NCBI RefSeq assembly: GCF_004365355.1
Contig: NZ_SODP01000001.1
Span: 1,805,473 to 1,869,472 of the forward strand
DNA: 64,000 nt
Source: Kribbella pratensis
GTDB taxonomy: Bacteria; Actinomycetota; Actinomycetes; Propionibacteriales; Kribbellaceae
Direction of reading: 5' to 3'
The notes beneath the pieces were generated by a model that saw only the letters and a program-made list of their open reading frames with translations, was not told the origin of the DNA and did no database searches. This document shows, piece by piece, positions 43,886 to 51,614 of this stretch. Positions within the stretch are counted from its first letter, which is position 1. Every line of letters begins with the position of its first letter. A program made the translations under genes and the position numbers.

Positions 43886-44752
43886 ATGGATGAGACCGCG
43901 CAGCGGTTGCTCGGGTCGGCGACCCGGTTGTCCCGGGATCCGGAGACGGAGATCGACTGGGACGCGCCGATCGGCGACGGTTACGGGATGTCGCCGGAGT
44001 GGAGCACGCTCTACGGCATGCCGTACTGGGACGAGCTGACCGAAGCCCAGCAACGGGAGCTGACCCGGCACGAGTCCGCCTCGGTGGCGACGACCGGGAT
44101 CTGGTTCGAGCTGATCCTGCAACAACTGGTCCTTCGGGATGTCTACGACAAGCCGGCCCGGAGCGCCGAGTTCCAGTGGGCACTGACCGAGATCGCCGAC
44201 GAGTGCCGGCACTCGATCATGTTCGCGCGCGCGACCGAGCGGATGGTGGAGCCGGCGTACCGGCCGCGGTTGCTGGCCCGCGAGCTCGGGCGGATGTTCA
44301 AGACGGTCGCGACGGGCGAGTCGGCGTACGCCGCGATCCTTGTTGCGGAAGAAGTCCTGGACGTCATGCAGCGCGACTGGATGCGGGACCGGCGGGTCGA
44401 GCCGTTGGTGCGTACGGTCAACCACATCCATGTCGTGGAGGAGTCGCGGCACATGGTGTTCGCTCGCGAGGAGACTCGGGAGCGGCTGGCCGGCGCCGGA
44501 CGTGGACGGCGCTGGGTGAGTGCGCTGGTGATCGCGATCGCGGCCGACATGATCGTGTCGAGCATGGTCGGTCCGGCGGTCTACGCGAACGTCGGCCTGG
44601 ATGTGGACCGCGCGGTCCGTGAGGCGCGACGGAATGAGCATCACCGGTCGTTGCTGCGGACCAGCTGTGCGAACTTGATGGACTTCCTCGGGTCGCTCGG
44701 GCTACTGACGCCGGCTGCGTCCCGGGTGTATCGGCGGACCGGGCTGCTGTGA
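43886..44752 (+). CDS. AurF-like diiron oxygenase
   Basis: A 288-residue helical protein of the AurF (p-aminobenzoate N-oxygenase) family. The diiron-binding Glu/His motifs are TRHESASVATTGIWFE, EIADECRHSIMF, LVAEEVLDVMQR and HVVEESRHMVFARE. Members oxidise aryl amines or hydroxylate acyl substrates with O2 and need an electron donor. The ferredoxin-reductase fusion directly downstream fits that need. Start ATG 43886 follows CGGAGG. It likely belongs to a detoxification or specialised-metabolism module. Confidence 0.85.
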   Translation: MDETAQRLLGSATRLSRDPETEIDWDAPIGDGYGMSPEWSTLYGMPYWDELTEAQQRELTRHESASVATTGIWFELILQQLVLRDVYDKPARSAEFQWALTEIADECRHSIMFARATERMVEPAYRPRLLARELGRMFKTVATGESAYAAILVAEEVLDVMQRDWMRDRRVEPLVRTVNHIHVVEESRHMVFAREETRERLAGAGRGRRWVSALVIAIAADMIVSSMVGPAVYANVGLDVDRAVREARRNEHHRSLLRTSCANLMDFLGSLGLLTPAASRVYRRTGLL

Positions 44753-44772
44753 GTGCTGTGAGTGCTGTGACT
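44746..44772. repeat. Three 9-bp tandem units at the diiron oxygenase stop
   Basis: GCTGTGAGT, GCTGTGAGT and GCTGTGACT run through the stop codon of the diiron oxygenase and into the short spacer before the reductase gene. Confidence 0.6.
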
Positions 44773-44783
44773 GCGGTGCCGGT

Positions 44784-46052
44784 ATGAGTTACGCGATCTC
44801 GGGGGAGTGCTGCTCGGACGCCAGCTGTGTCGCGGTATGCCCGATGAACTGCATTCATCCGGCGCCTGGTGAGCCTGGGTTCGGGACCGGGGCGAGTCTG
44901 TTCATCGATCCGCGGACGTGTATCGACTGCGGGGCGTGTGCCGACATCTGTCCGGTGGATGCTGCTCAGCCGTCCGAGCAGGCTGCGGCTGAGGATGTGG
45001 AGCGGAACGCGGCGTACTTCGCGGGACAGGAGCCGCTGGATGCGATGGACCTCGACAGCTGGGAGGCCCCGTCGTACCAGGTGTGGGGTGGAGGACCGCG
45101 GCGCGTGCTGGTGGTCGGCGCCGGGCCTGCCGGTATGTATGCGACGCGTGAGTTGTTGCTCCGGACAACGGCTGAGGTGACGCTGATCGATCGGCTCGAG
45201 CAGGTCGGCGGGCTCGTTCGGTACGGCGTTGCGCCGGATCACCCGAGCACCAAGCAGATCATCAGCAGCTTCGAACGAATCATCCACCACCGGCGCGTGC
45301 GGTGGCTGCCGGCTACCGATGCGACGGAGCTGCGGCGCGGGGCCGGTGGGCTGCCGGATGGGTTCGACGCTGTCGTCCACGCCGTGGGGGCTCGGAGGAG
45401 TCGTCGGCTGGGGATCCGCGGCGAGAACGCGGCGTGTAGCGCGGAGGATTTCGTTGCCTGGTACAACGGGCGGCCGGGAGCGGCGTTGCCGGTGGAGCTT
45501 GCCGGCCCACGAGCGGTGATCGTCGGGAACGGCAACGTCGCGTTGGATGTCGCCCGGATCCTGCTGAGCGACGAGGCGCGGCTGCGGACGCTGGATGTGT
45601 CGCCCCAGGTGCGCAGAGCGCTCGCGGCCAGCGGAATCAAGGAAGTCGTTCTGCTCGGCCGCCGCGGACCGGACGAGGCCGCCTACACGCAGCCGGCGTT
45701 GCAGGAACTCCTGACCGCGGCGGGTGACCGCGTCGAGCTGCGGTATCACGCCCGGCCGACGGCCTGGACCTCCGAAGCGCTCGCGCTCGACGACGGTACG
45801 ACGATTGCTGCGGGCAACCTGTTCACCGCGATCGGGTTCGAGGGCCGGCCGATCGACGGGCTGCCGTTCGACCCGGCCCGCGGGATCGTGCCGAACGTCC
45901 GCGGCGCCGTCGTCGGCCGGCCCGGGCACTACGTGGCGGGCTGGATCAAACGCGGCGCTCGCGGTGGGATCGGCGTGAACAAGGCCTGTGCGCAGGAGAC
46001 AGTGATGACGCTGGTCAGTTCGTCCACGGCCCCAGCTTCTCCGGGTTCCTGA
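44784..46052 (+). CDS. Ferredoxin fused to ferredoxin-NADP+ reductase
   Basis: The 422-residue protein begins with a bacterial ferredoxin domain with two cysteine clusters (CCSDASCVAVCPMNC and CIDCGACADICPVD, residues about 9-60). An FprA/adrenodoxin-reductase-like flavoprotein follows (VLVVGAGPAGMYATREL, then AVIVGNGNVALDVARIL for NADP, GWIKRGARGGIGVNK at the end). It would pass electrons from NADPH through FAD and Fe-S to the diiron oxygenase 31 bases upstream. This matches mycobacterial FprB layout. Its 3' end overlaps the sigma-factor gene by 38 bases. Confidence 0.9.
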   Translation: MSYAISGECCSDASCVAVCPMNCIHPAPGEPGFGTGASLFIDPRTCIDCGACADICPVDAAQPSEQAAAEDVERNAAYFAGQEPLDAMDLDSWEAPSYQVWGGGPRRVLVVGAGPAGMYATRELLLRTTAEVTLIDRLEQVGGLVRYGVAPDHPSTKQIISSFERIIHHRRVRWLPATDATELRRGAGGLPDGFDAVVHAVGARRSRRLGIRGENAACSAEDFVAWYNGRPGAALPVELAGPRAVIVGNGNVALDVARILLSDEARLRTLDVSPQVRRALAASGIKEVVLLGRRGPDEAAYTQPALQELLTAAGDRVELRYHARPTAWTSEALALDDGTTIAAGNLFTAIGFEGRPIDGLPFDPARGIVPNVRGAVVGRPGHYVAGWIKRGARGGIGVNKACAQETVMTLVSSSTAPASPGS

Positions 46053-46914
46053 TCGCCCAGATGTTCGTGATGCGATCGCCGTCGACGTCGAACGCGATCA
46101 CGGTCTCGATCACACCCTCGAACTGGATCACCAGACCAGGCTGGCCGTTCACCGTGCGCTCGACGAGCTCGCGACCGAGCATGAAGACAGGAAGCCCGGC
46201 GAAGTACGACGCGACCTCGGCGCCACCGTGCACCGGCTCGAGGGCGGCCGTCACGATTCCGCCGCCGTCGGCGACCGCGGTGACCTCGGGGTCGAGCAGG
46301 CTGACGAGCTTGGCGATGTCGGTCGCCTCCCAGGCCTGCTTGAACTGCCGGATGAGCTCCGCCCGGTGTGCCGAGGGCGCCGCCGGGAGTTGCGCGTCGC
46401 GGATCCGGCGCCGGGCCGAGGACGCGAGCTGACGGCAGGCCGCCGGAGTACGACCGACGATCTCGGCGACCTCCGGGAACGGGTACCGGAAGACGTCGTG
46501 CAGGATGAACGCGACGCGCTCGGCCGGCGTCATCGCGTCGAGTACGACGAGGAACGCCATGTTGACGGACTCGTCCAGCGTGACGCGATCGGCCGGGTCA
46601 CCGGTGCCGCCCGGCTGACCGGTGTGCCACTCGGTGCTCTCCGGGAGCGGCTCGGGGATCCACTCACCGACGTACCGCTCGCGCCGGGACCGCGCGGAGC
46701 GGAGCAGGTCGAGGCAGATCCGGCTGGCGACCTTGGTCAGCCACGCGGCCGGGTTGTCGATCGCCTGCTGCTCGGCCGGTGTCATCGCGTACCACCGGGC
46801 GTAGGTCTCCTGGACCACGTCCTCCGCGTCGGCCAGCGACCCGAGCAGGCGGTACGCGAGGTTGATCAGCTGCCGCCGCTCGCTCATGATCGCGCTCAGG
46901 CCCGGCTCGCTCAT
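46015..46914 (-). CDS. ECF41/SigJ-type sigma factor with SnoaL-like C-terminal domain
   Basis: A 299-residue sigma factor. Region 2 is LINLAYRLLGSLADAEDVVQ with WLTKVASRICLDLLRSAR, and region 4 is RVAFILHDVFRYPFPEVAEIVGRTPAACRQ. A SnoaL-like (NTF2-fold) domain from about residue 190 regulates the sigma core in ECF41 proteins, so no anti-sigma factor is needed. ATG 46914 is chosen because GAGGAGAGG precedes it; two upstream ATGs in frame are weaker. It diverges from a free-standing SnoaL-like protein. Confidence 0.88.
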   Translation of the reverse strand: MSEPGLSAIMSERRQLINLAYRLLGSLADAEDVVQETYARWYAMTPAEQQAIDNPAAWLTKVASRICLDLLRSARSRRERYVGEWIPEPLPESTEWHTGQPGGTGDPADRVTLDESVNMAFLVVLDAMTPAERVAFILHDVFRYPFPEVAEIVGRTPAACRQLASSARRRIRDAQLPAAPSAHRAELIRQFKQAWEATDIAKLVSLLDPEVTAVADGGGIVTAALEPVHGGAEVASYFAGLPVFMLGRELVERTVNGQPGLVIQFEGVIETVIAFDVDGDRITNIWAIRNPEKLGPWTN

Positions 46915-46982
46915 GTCGGTCCTCTCCTCGTTCATACCCCGGTTCATATCCGTACGACGGAACAGCCCGGCGAACTGTGAGG

Positions 46983-47009
46983 TCTGACAGTCCGCGCCGC
47001 TGCCTCGTC
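46983..47009 (+). promoter_or_regulatory. Possible ECF41-type promoter
   Basis: TCTGACA, 16 bases, CGTC resembles the ECF41 consensus TGTCACA-N16-CGTC at five of seven -35 positions, with exact spacing and -10. It ends nine bases before the SnoaL-like gene's ATG, so the leader would be very short. Confidence 0.3.
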
Positions 47010-47018
47010 GTACCGATC

Positions 47019-47468
47019 ATGACCACAGACAACAGAGACAACGCAGTAGCCGAAGTAGATATCCGTGAGCGTATCGACAGCCTGCTCGACGCGGTCCGTA
47101 CCGGGGACCTCGAGACGTTGCGGACGGTCTTCGCCCCGAACATCGTCTCGTTCGACATCGAAGCCCCGCTCCGGCATCTCGGCGAGGAGAAGAAGATGTC
47201 GAACTGGGAGCAGATGTTCACCGTCCTGCAGGTGCCGTTCGAGTACGAGACCCGCGATCTGACCGTGTTCGTCGACGGCAGCCTCGCGATCGTCTACAGC
47301 CTCAACCACATGAACGCCAGCATCGGCACCGGCGGCAAGATCGACTACTGGCTGCGCTGGACGTCGGCGTGGCAGAAGATCGACGGACAGTGGATGATCG
47401 TCCACGACCACGTCTCGGTGCCGACGTACTTCCCGGAGGGCCGGGCCGCGATGGATCTCATGCCCTGA
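47019..47468 (+). CDS. SnoaL-like (NTF2-fold) protein
   Basis: A 149-residue single-domain protein: an N-terminal helix (DIRERIDSLLDAVRTGDLET), FAPNIVSFDIEAPLRHLG, and a late beta-sheet ending in WQKIDGQWMIVHDHVSVP. It is similar to DUF4440/SnoaL ketosteroid-isomerase-like proteins. It lies opposite the ECF41 sigma gene, the place where ECF41 loci usually carry their target enzyme, so it is a likely sigma target. It overlaps the kinase gene tail by 11 bases. Confidence 0.82.
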   Translation: MTTDNRDNAVAEVDIRERIDSLLDAVRTGDLETLRTVFAPNIVSFDIEAPLRHLGEEKKMSNWEQMFTVLQVPFEYETRDLTVFVDGSLAIVYSLNHMNASIGTGGKIDYWLRWTSAWQKIDGQWMIVHDHVSVPTYFPEGRAAMDLMP

Positions 47469-48234
47469 GCCAGGACGGCCACGGCCTGAGTTCGCCGGCC
47501 GCCTCCGCCAGTGCTGTGAGCGCCCGCTGGGCCGTCGGGTGCGGCGCGAGCAGGAAGCGGACGTTGTCGGGCAGCTCTCCAGAGGCCTCGGCGAGCGTCC
47601 GGCCGAGGCTGTAGAGGTCCATCTCGGCGGAGACCGGCTCGCACGCTTCTTGTGCGGGCGAGGCGTAGCCTTCGGTTCCGACCGGATGCCCGGCGGGCTG
47701 CTCAGTCCCGATCCGGCGCGCGCTGCCGAAGTCGATCAGCACCGGCCTACCGTCCCGCAGAACGACGTTGTCCGGTTTCACGTCCAGGTGCGCCAGTTCG
47801 CGACGGTGCAGGTCCATCAACGCAGGCAGCAATTGCGCTCCGAGATTCGCCGCCTCCGAGATGCTGAGCAGCCCGTTGTCCTCGAGTTCGTCGGCCAGCG
47901 TCGGACCATCGACGTACTCGACGAGGATGTGGGGGATCGGCTCGTCGGTGCCGTCGGCGAGCAGCCGCGGAAGGCCGGGGTGGAGGTTGCCGGCGAGCGC
48001 GGTCGTCTCGCGACGGAGGGACTTGACCGCGCGAGGATGGTGGATCTGATGAGGGCGTGCGGCCTTGAGTACGGCGGGCGCCCAGAGCTGGACCGACCAC
48101 ACCAGCCAGCTCTCGCAGCGGTGGCCGACGCCGAGACGCTCGACGGCAAAGGTTCCACCGGGCAGCTCGCAGCCTTCGGCCCAGTCCCAGACGGCCAGGC
48201 CGTCCACATCATCGGTCGGCGTGTCGACAAGCAT
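47458..48234 (-). CDS. Small soluble Ser/Thr protein kinase
   Basis: A 258-residue kinase domain with no transmembrane or sensor segment. The catalytic set is complete: Lys57 (APAVLKAAR), helix-C Glu76 (LRRETTAL), catalytic loop HLDVKPDN (Asp151, Asn156) and DFG (168-170); the APE site is replaced by SPAQE. ATG 48234 follows AAGGAG. It is the last gene of the exporter-peptide-kinase run, separated from the Arg-Ser peptide by a hairpin. The nine serines of that peptide are the obvious candidate substrate; this is inference. Usual actinobacterial PknB-type kinases are longer and membrane-anchored. Confidence 0.85.
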   Translation of the reverse strand: MLVDTPTDDVDGLAVWDWAEGCELPGGTFAVERLGVGHRCESWLVWSVQLWAPAVLKAARPHQIHHPRAVKSLRRETTALAGNLHPGLPRLLADGTDEPIPHILVEYVDGPTLADELEDNGLLSISEAANLGAQLLPALMDLHRRELAHLDVKPDNVVLRDGRPVLIDFGSARRIGTEQPAGHPVGTEGYASPAQEACEPVSAEMDLYSLGRTLAEASGELPDNVRFLLAPHPTAQRALTALAEAAGELRPWPSWLRA

Positions 48235-48260
48235 GGGCGATCTCCTTGGCACGAGGTGAA

Positions 48261-48292
48261 GCCTGCCGCCGGGATGTGTCCCGGCGGCAGGC
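48261..48292 (-). terminator. Perfect hairpin between the Arg-Ser peptide and the kinase
   Basis: A 14-bp perfect inverted repeat (48261-48274 with 48279-48292, loop TGTG) begins nine bases after the peptide stop. There is no T-run. It may end most transcripts after the peptide gene, giving more peptide than kinase mRNA, as attenuators do after small precursor genes. Confidence 0.75.
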
Positions 48293-48300
48293 TGGTGGGG

Positions 48301-48411
48301 TCAGCCGCGCGAGCGGCTGCGGGAACGGCTGCGGCTGCGCGAACGGGACCGGCTACGGGACCGTCCGTGGTGCATGACGGGCTTGATGCGCAGGGTGTGC
48401 ATGGTGTGCAT
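48301..48411 (-). CDS. 36-residue Arg-Ser repeat peptide
   Basis: The frame runs from ATG 48411 to TGA 48301 and encodes MHTMHTLRIKPVMHHG followed by nine consecutive Arg-Ser pairs and Arg-Gly. AAGGAGGTGA, a full complement of the 16S anti-Shine-Dalgarno, lies eight bases before the ATG and contains the exporter's stop codon. The repeat uses three Arg codons (CGC, CGT, CGG) and three Ser codons (AGC, TCC, TCG), so it is kept at protein level and is not a DNA microsatellite. Possible roles are an exported precursor peptide, a kinase substrate or a nucleic-acid-binding peptide. I know no named family. Confidence 0.75.
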   Translation of the reverse strand: MHTMHTLRIKPVMHHGRSRSRSRSRSRSRSRSRSRG

Positions 48412-48416
48412 GGTGT

Positions 48417-50189
48417 TCACCTCCTTCCGGCGAGTTGGTGGTCGAGTGTGACGACCCGGTCGGCGATCGCCGCCAGGTCGCGATCGTGGGTGACCATCAG
48501 CACCGTGCGGCGCGAGGTCCCGGTTGTCCCGGTTGTCCCGGTTGTCCCAGTTGTCCCAGCGGTCATGGCCCGGATGGCCTGGATCACGCTGCCGGCCGAG
48601 ACCGGGTCGAGTGAGGCGGTCGGCTCGTCGAGCAGCACCATCGGAGCGGGCGACACCGCGGCCCGGGCGAGCGCGACCCGGCGGCGCTGACCGCCGGAGA
48701 GCCGTACGCCGCCTTCGCCGAGCGGCGTGTCGTAGCCGAAGGGCAGCCGGTCGGCGAACTCGTCCACCAGAGCCGTCCGGCCGGCCGCGATCACGCCCGC
48801 ACGGGTGGCGTTCTGGTTGCCAAAGGCAATGTTCTCGGCGACCGTTGCATCCAGCAACCACGGGTCCTGCGGGACGAACGCGAACCGGTCGCGCAGGCTG
48901 CGCTGGTCGCAGTCGCGGAGGTCCACGCCGTCGATCAGGATCCGGCCGGCATCCACGTCGTACAGGCGGAGGAGCAGGTGGAGTGAGGTGCTCTTGCCGA
49001 TACCGCTCGGGCCGAGCAGACAGACCGTCTCGCCGGCCGTGATGTCGAGGTCGAACTGGTCGACGACCGGTCGGCCGGCTTCGTAGCCGAATGACACTCG
49101 CTCGAAGCGGACCCCGGAGCGCAGCCGGGGCGCCGGGCGGGCGTCGTACCGGTCCTCGACGGCCTCGTCGCAGTCGAGTACATCGCGGACGCGGACTGCG
49201 CTGGCTCCGGCCTTGGCGAGTACGACGGACAGGCGGGTTAGGCCGCGGACGGGCGAGTAGAGGTCGCGGAGGTACGCCAGTACGACGAGGAGCTCGCCGA
49301 CGGACAGCGCACCGGTCAGGACATGGCGTCCGCCGACAACCAGGACCAGGGCGGTTCCGATCGCCAGCACGATGTCCGCCATCGGGGTCCAGCGGGCGTC
49401 GACGTCGATGGCACGGAGCTCGATGTCGAGGACGGCGCGGTTCCGGGTGCCGAAGATCGCGGCGGCGCGGTCGATCCGGCCGAAGGCCTGGACGGCGCGG
49501 ACGTTGCGGAGCAGGTCGGTCGTCGCCCCGGCCAACCGTCCGGATTCGGTCCGGGCGGCGTGTTGGGCGGCGCGGATCCTGCGGCGCTGGCGGACCGCGA
49601 GGACGGCGAGGACCGGGGCCACGGCGAGGCCGATCAGGGCGAGCTCGGGGTCGAAGGCAACGAGCAGGGCGAAGACGCCGGCGAGCATCACGGCGTCCGG
49701 CAGGAAGGAGGTGGTCATCGCGACGACCGCGTCGAGGAGGCGGCCGACGTCGGTGGTGAGGCGCGAAACCAGCTCGCCGCTCCGCATCCGATCGTGCCAG
49801 CGGAGCGAGCGGGTCATGGTGCGCTGGAACATGGCGGCCCGCAGCGAGGCACCGATGCGCTCGGCGGCGCCCTCGACCGTTCGCAGACTCGCCATGTCCA
49901 GCAGCCCGACGATCGCGGACAGCAAGACGCTGGCGGCCGCGGCCAGCAGAAGCACGACAAGCGGACTCGCCGCGAGGCTTGCAGCGAACCCCGAGCCGAC
50001 GCTCGGCGTGGCTGTGGATTGCGCGGGGGAGGTGGGGCGGAGGGCATGGTCCACCGCGAGGGCGAGGGGCCAGGGGCGGAGCAGGACCGCGCCGACTCGC
50101 AGGACGACCAGGCCGGACGCGGCGGCGAGAGCGGGTAGCTCCGGCCGTGCGGCGGGCCCGGCGACTGCGAGCGACAGCGGAAGTTTCAT
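48417..50189 (-). CDS. ABC exporter, fused permease-ATPase half-transporter
   Basis: A 590-residue MsbA/LmrA-type protein with six transmembrane helices (residues about 1-310) and an ATPase domain with Walker A GPSGIGKST, signature RLSGGQRRR, Walker B PMVLLDEP and H-loop VMVTHDRD. No C39 peptidase domain is present. A Gly-Thr-Thr repeat lies between Walker B and the H-loop. Start ATG 50189. Its final codons AGG AGG TGA double as the ribosome site for the Arg-Ser peptide gene five bases downstream, so both are translated from one mRNA. It probably exports that peptide or a related product. Confidence 0.88.
   Translation of the reverse strand: MKLPLSLAVAGPAARPELPALAAASGLVVLRVGAVLLRPWPLALAVDHALRPTSPAQSTATPSVGSGFAASLAASPLVVLLLAAAASVLLSAIVGLLDMASLRTVEGAAERIGASLRAAMFQRTMTRSLRWHDRMRSGELVSRLTTDVGRLLDAVVAMTTSFLPDAVMLAGVFALLVAFDPELALIGLAVAPVLAVLAVRQRRRIRAAQHAARTESGRLAGATTDLLRNVRAVQAFGRIDRAAAIFGTRNRAVLDIELRAIDVDARWTPMADIVLAIGTALVLVVGGRHVLTGALSVGELLVVLAYLRDLYSPVRGLTRLSVVLAKAGASAVRVRDVLDCDEAVEDRYDARPAPRLRSGVRFERVSFGYEAGRPVVDQFDLDITAGETVCLLGPSGIGKSTSLHLLLRLYDVDAGRILIDGVDLRDCDQRSLRDRFAFVPQDPWLLDATVAENIAFGNQNATRAGVIAAGRTALVDEFADRLPFGYDTPLGEGGVRLSGGQRRRVALARAAVSPAPMVLLDEPTASLDPVSAGSVIQAIRAMTAGTTGTTGTTGTTGTSRRTVLMVTHDRDLAAIADRVVTLDHQLAGRR
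48521..48556. repeat. 9-bp tandem repeat inside the ABC exporter gene
   Basis: Four units of CGGTTGTCC (the last with one mismatch) encode a Gly-Thr-Thr run in the ATPase domain between Walker B and the H-loop. Copy number could vary between strains. Confidence 0.75.
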
Positions 50190-50235
50190 GCCGACAACGC
50201 TCGCCGTCGGCTGGTCGGCTCCGGTAGTGCACCTT

Positions 50236-50247
50236 GGTACTAGGACC
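50236..50247. promoter_or_regulatory. Near-palindrome GGTACTAGGACC, probable response-regulator box
   Basis: It lies in the 105-base region between the divergent ABC exporter and sensor kinase genes, 46 bases upstream of the exporter ATG. It differs by one base from the perfect palindrome at 52243-52254, and flanking bases are partly conserved too (GTC six bases on). The adjacent NarL-type regulator is the natural binder. Confidence 0.55.
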
Positions 50248-50294
50248 GTTGTCGGGCTGCCGTCCGTCGGTAGGCGCACCCTACGATCCCAGGC

Positions 50295-51614
50295 ATGGGA
50301 AGACTCCGACGTGCGGACCGCGGACCAATCTCGACGGTTGGCCTTCTGGTGCGCTTCACAGCGGCCGGGTTGATCGTGCTGCTCTCGCTGGCTGCGCTGA
50401 TCGCGTTCGTTGCGCGCCAGGCCGGCATCGAGCAGGCGACCGAGTCCGCGCGGCAGGTCACCTACGTGACCGCCCGCGGCGTGGTCGAACCGCGCCTGGA
50501 CGCAGTCGTCATCGCCGGCGAGCCCGCAGCACTCACAGCATTCGACCAAGCGATGCGCAAGTACGTCCTGCAAGGCTCGCTCGTCCGGGTGAAGCTGTGG
50601 AACGCCGACGGCCGGATCGTGTACTCCGACGAGCCGCGCCTGATCGGTCAGCAATTCCCGCTGGGACCCGAGGAGCAAGAAGCACTTCAGCGCCAAGGCA
50701 GCAGCGCCTCCGAGGTCAGCGACCTGAGCCGCCCCGAGAACAAGTTCGAGATCCCGTACAAGAAGCTGCTCGAGGTGTACGTCGGAGTCCGCGGCACCAA
50801 CGGTGAGCCGATGCTGTTCGAGGCGTACTTCGAGTACCAGGCCGTCACCGAAGCGGGACAAGCCGCCTGGCGTCGATTCGCGCCACCGTCGCTCGGCGCG
50901 TTGCTGGTGCTGGAGCTGGTCCAGATTCCGTTCGCCTGGTCGCTGGCCCGGCGCGTCCAGCGGCAGCAGCGGGACCGCGAGCGGTTGCTGCAGCACGCGG
51001 TGGACGCGTCGGACGCCGAGCGCCGGCGGATCGCGGGGGAGTTGCACGATGGCGTCGTACAGGAGCTTACGGGCTTGAACTACGCGCTGGATGCGATGCG
51101 GCTCGGGCATCCGACCGAGGGGCAGCGGGCGGAGTTGATCGCGGACAGTGCGAGCCGGCTGCGGGGGAGTATCGGGTCGCTCCGGTCGTTGCTGGTCGAC
51201 ATCTATCCGCCGAACCTCGCCGAGGAGGGACTGACGTCGGCGCTGGCCGAGTTGGCTGCTGGGCTCGAGCGAGCCGGGATCGAAGTACGGCTGGAGACCG
51301 GTGGCGCGGACGAGTTGCCGCCGGCGGTTTCGGCGTTGTTGTTCCGTACGGCGCAGGAAGTCGTGCGGAATGTTGCCGCGCACAGCGGGGCCGGCGAAGT
51401 ACTGATCAAGGCCGGTCGTTCGGACGGGCGTGCGGTGTTGATCGTGGACGACGACGGGCGTGGGTTCGACGAGTCGCGGCTCGGGGAGCGCAGCAGTAAC
51501 GGGCACCTCGGGCTACGCTCGATCGGCGACCTGCTCGCGGAGTCGGGTGGCACGCTGACGGTCCGGGCCGCGCCCGGTCAGGGGACACGGGTGGAAGCCG
51601 AGGTACCGATGTGA
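50295..51614 (+). CDS. NarL-type sensor histidine kinase
   Basis: A 439-residue membrane kinase with TM1 at about 16-40, an extracytoplasmic sensor of about 155 residues, and TM2 at about 199-219. The HisKA_3 box is ERRRIAGELHDGVVQELTG with phospho-acceptor His251. The C-terminal ATPase has VRNVAAHSGAGEV and the G-box region LIVDDDGRGFDES. Its stop overlaps the response-regulator GTG by four bases. It diverges from the exporter-peptide-kinase run and probably controls it in response to an external signal, perhaps the peptide. Confidence 0.9.
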   Translation: MGRLRRADRGPISTVGLLVRFTAAGLIVLLSLAALIAFVARQAGIEQATESARQVTYVTARGVVEPRLDAVVIAGEPAALTAFDQAMRKYVLQGSLVRVKLWNADGRIVYSDEPRLIGQQFPLGPEEQEALQRQGSSASEVSDLSRPENKFEIPYKKLLEVYVGVRGTNGEPMLFEAYFEYQAVTEAGQAAWRRFAPPSLGALLVLELVQIPFAWSLARRVQRQQRDRERLLQHAVDASDAERRRIAGELHDGVVQELTGLNYALDAMRLGHPTEGQRAELIADSASRLRGSIGSLRSLLVDIYPPNLAEEGLTSALAELAAGLERAGIEVRLETGGADELPPAVSALLFRTAQEVVRNVAAHSGAGEVLIKAGRSDGRAVLIVDDDGRGFDESRLGERSSNGHLGLRSIGDLLAESGGTLTVRAAPGQGTRVEAEVPM

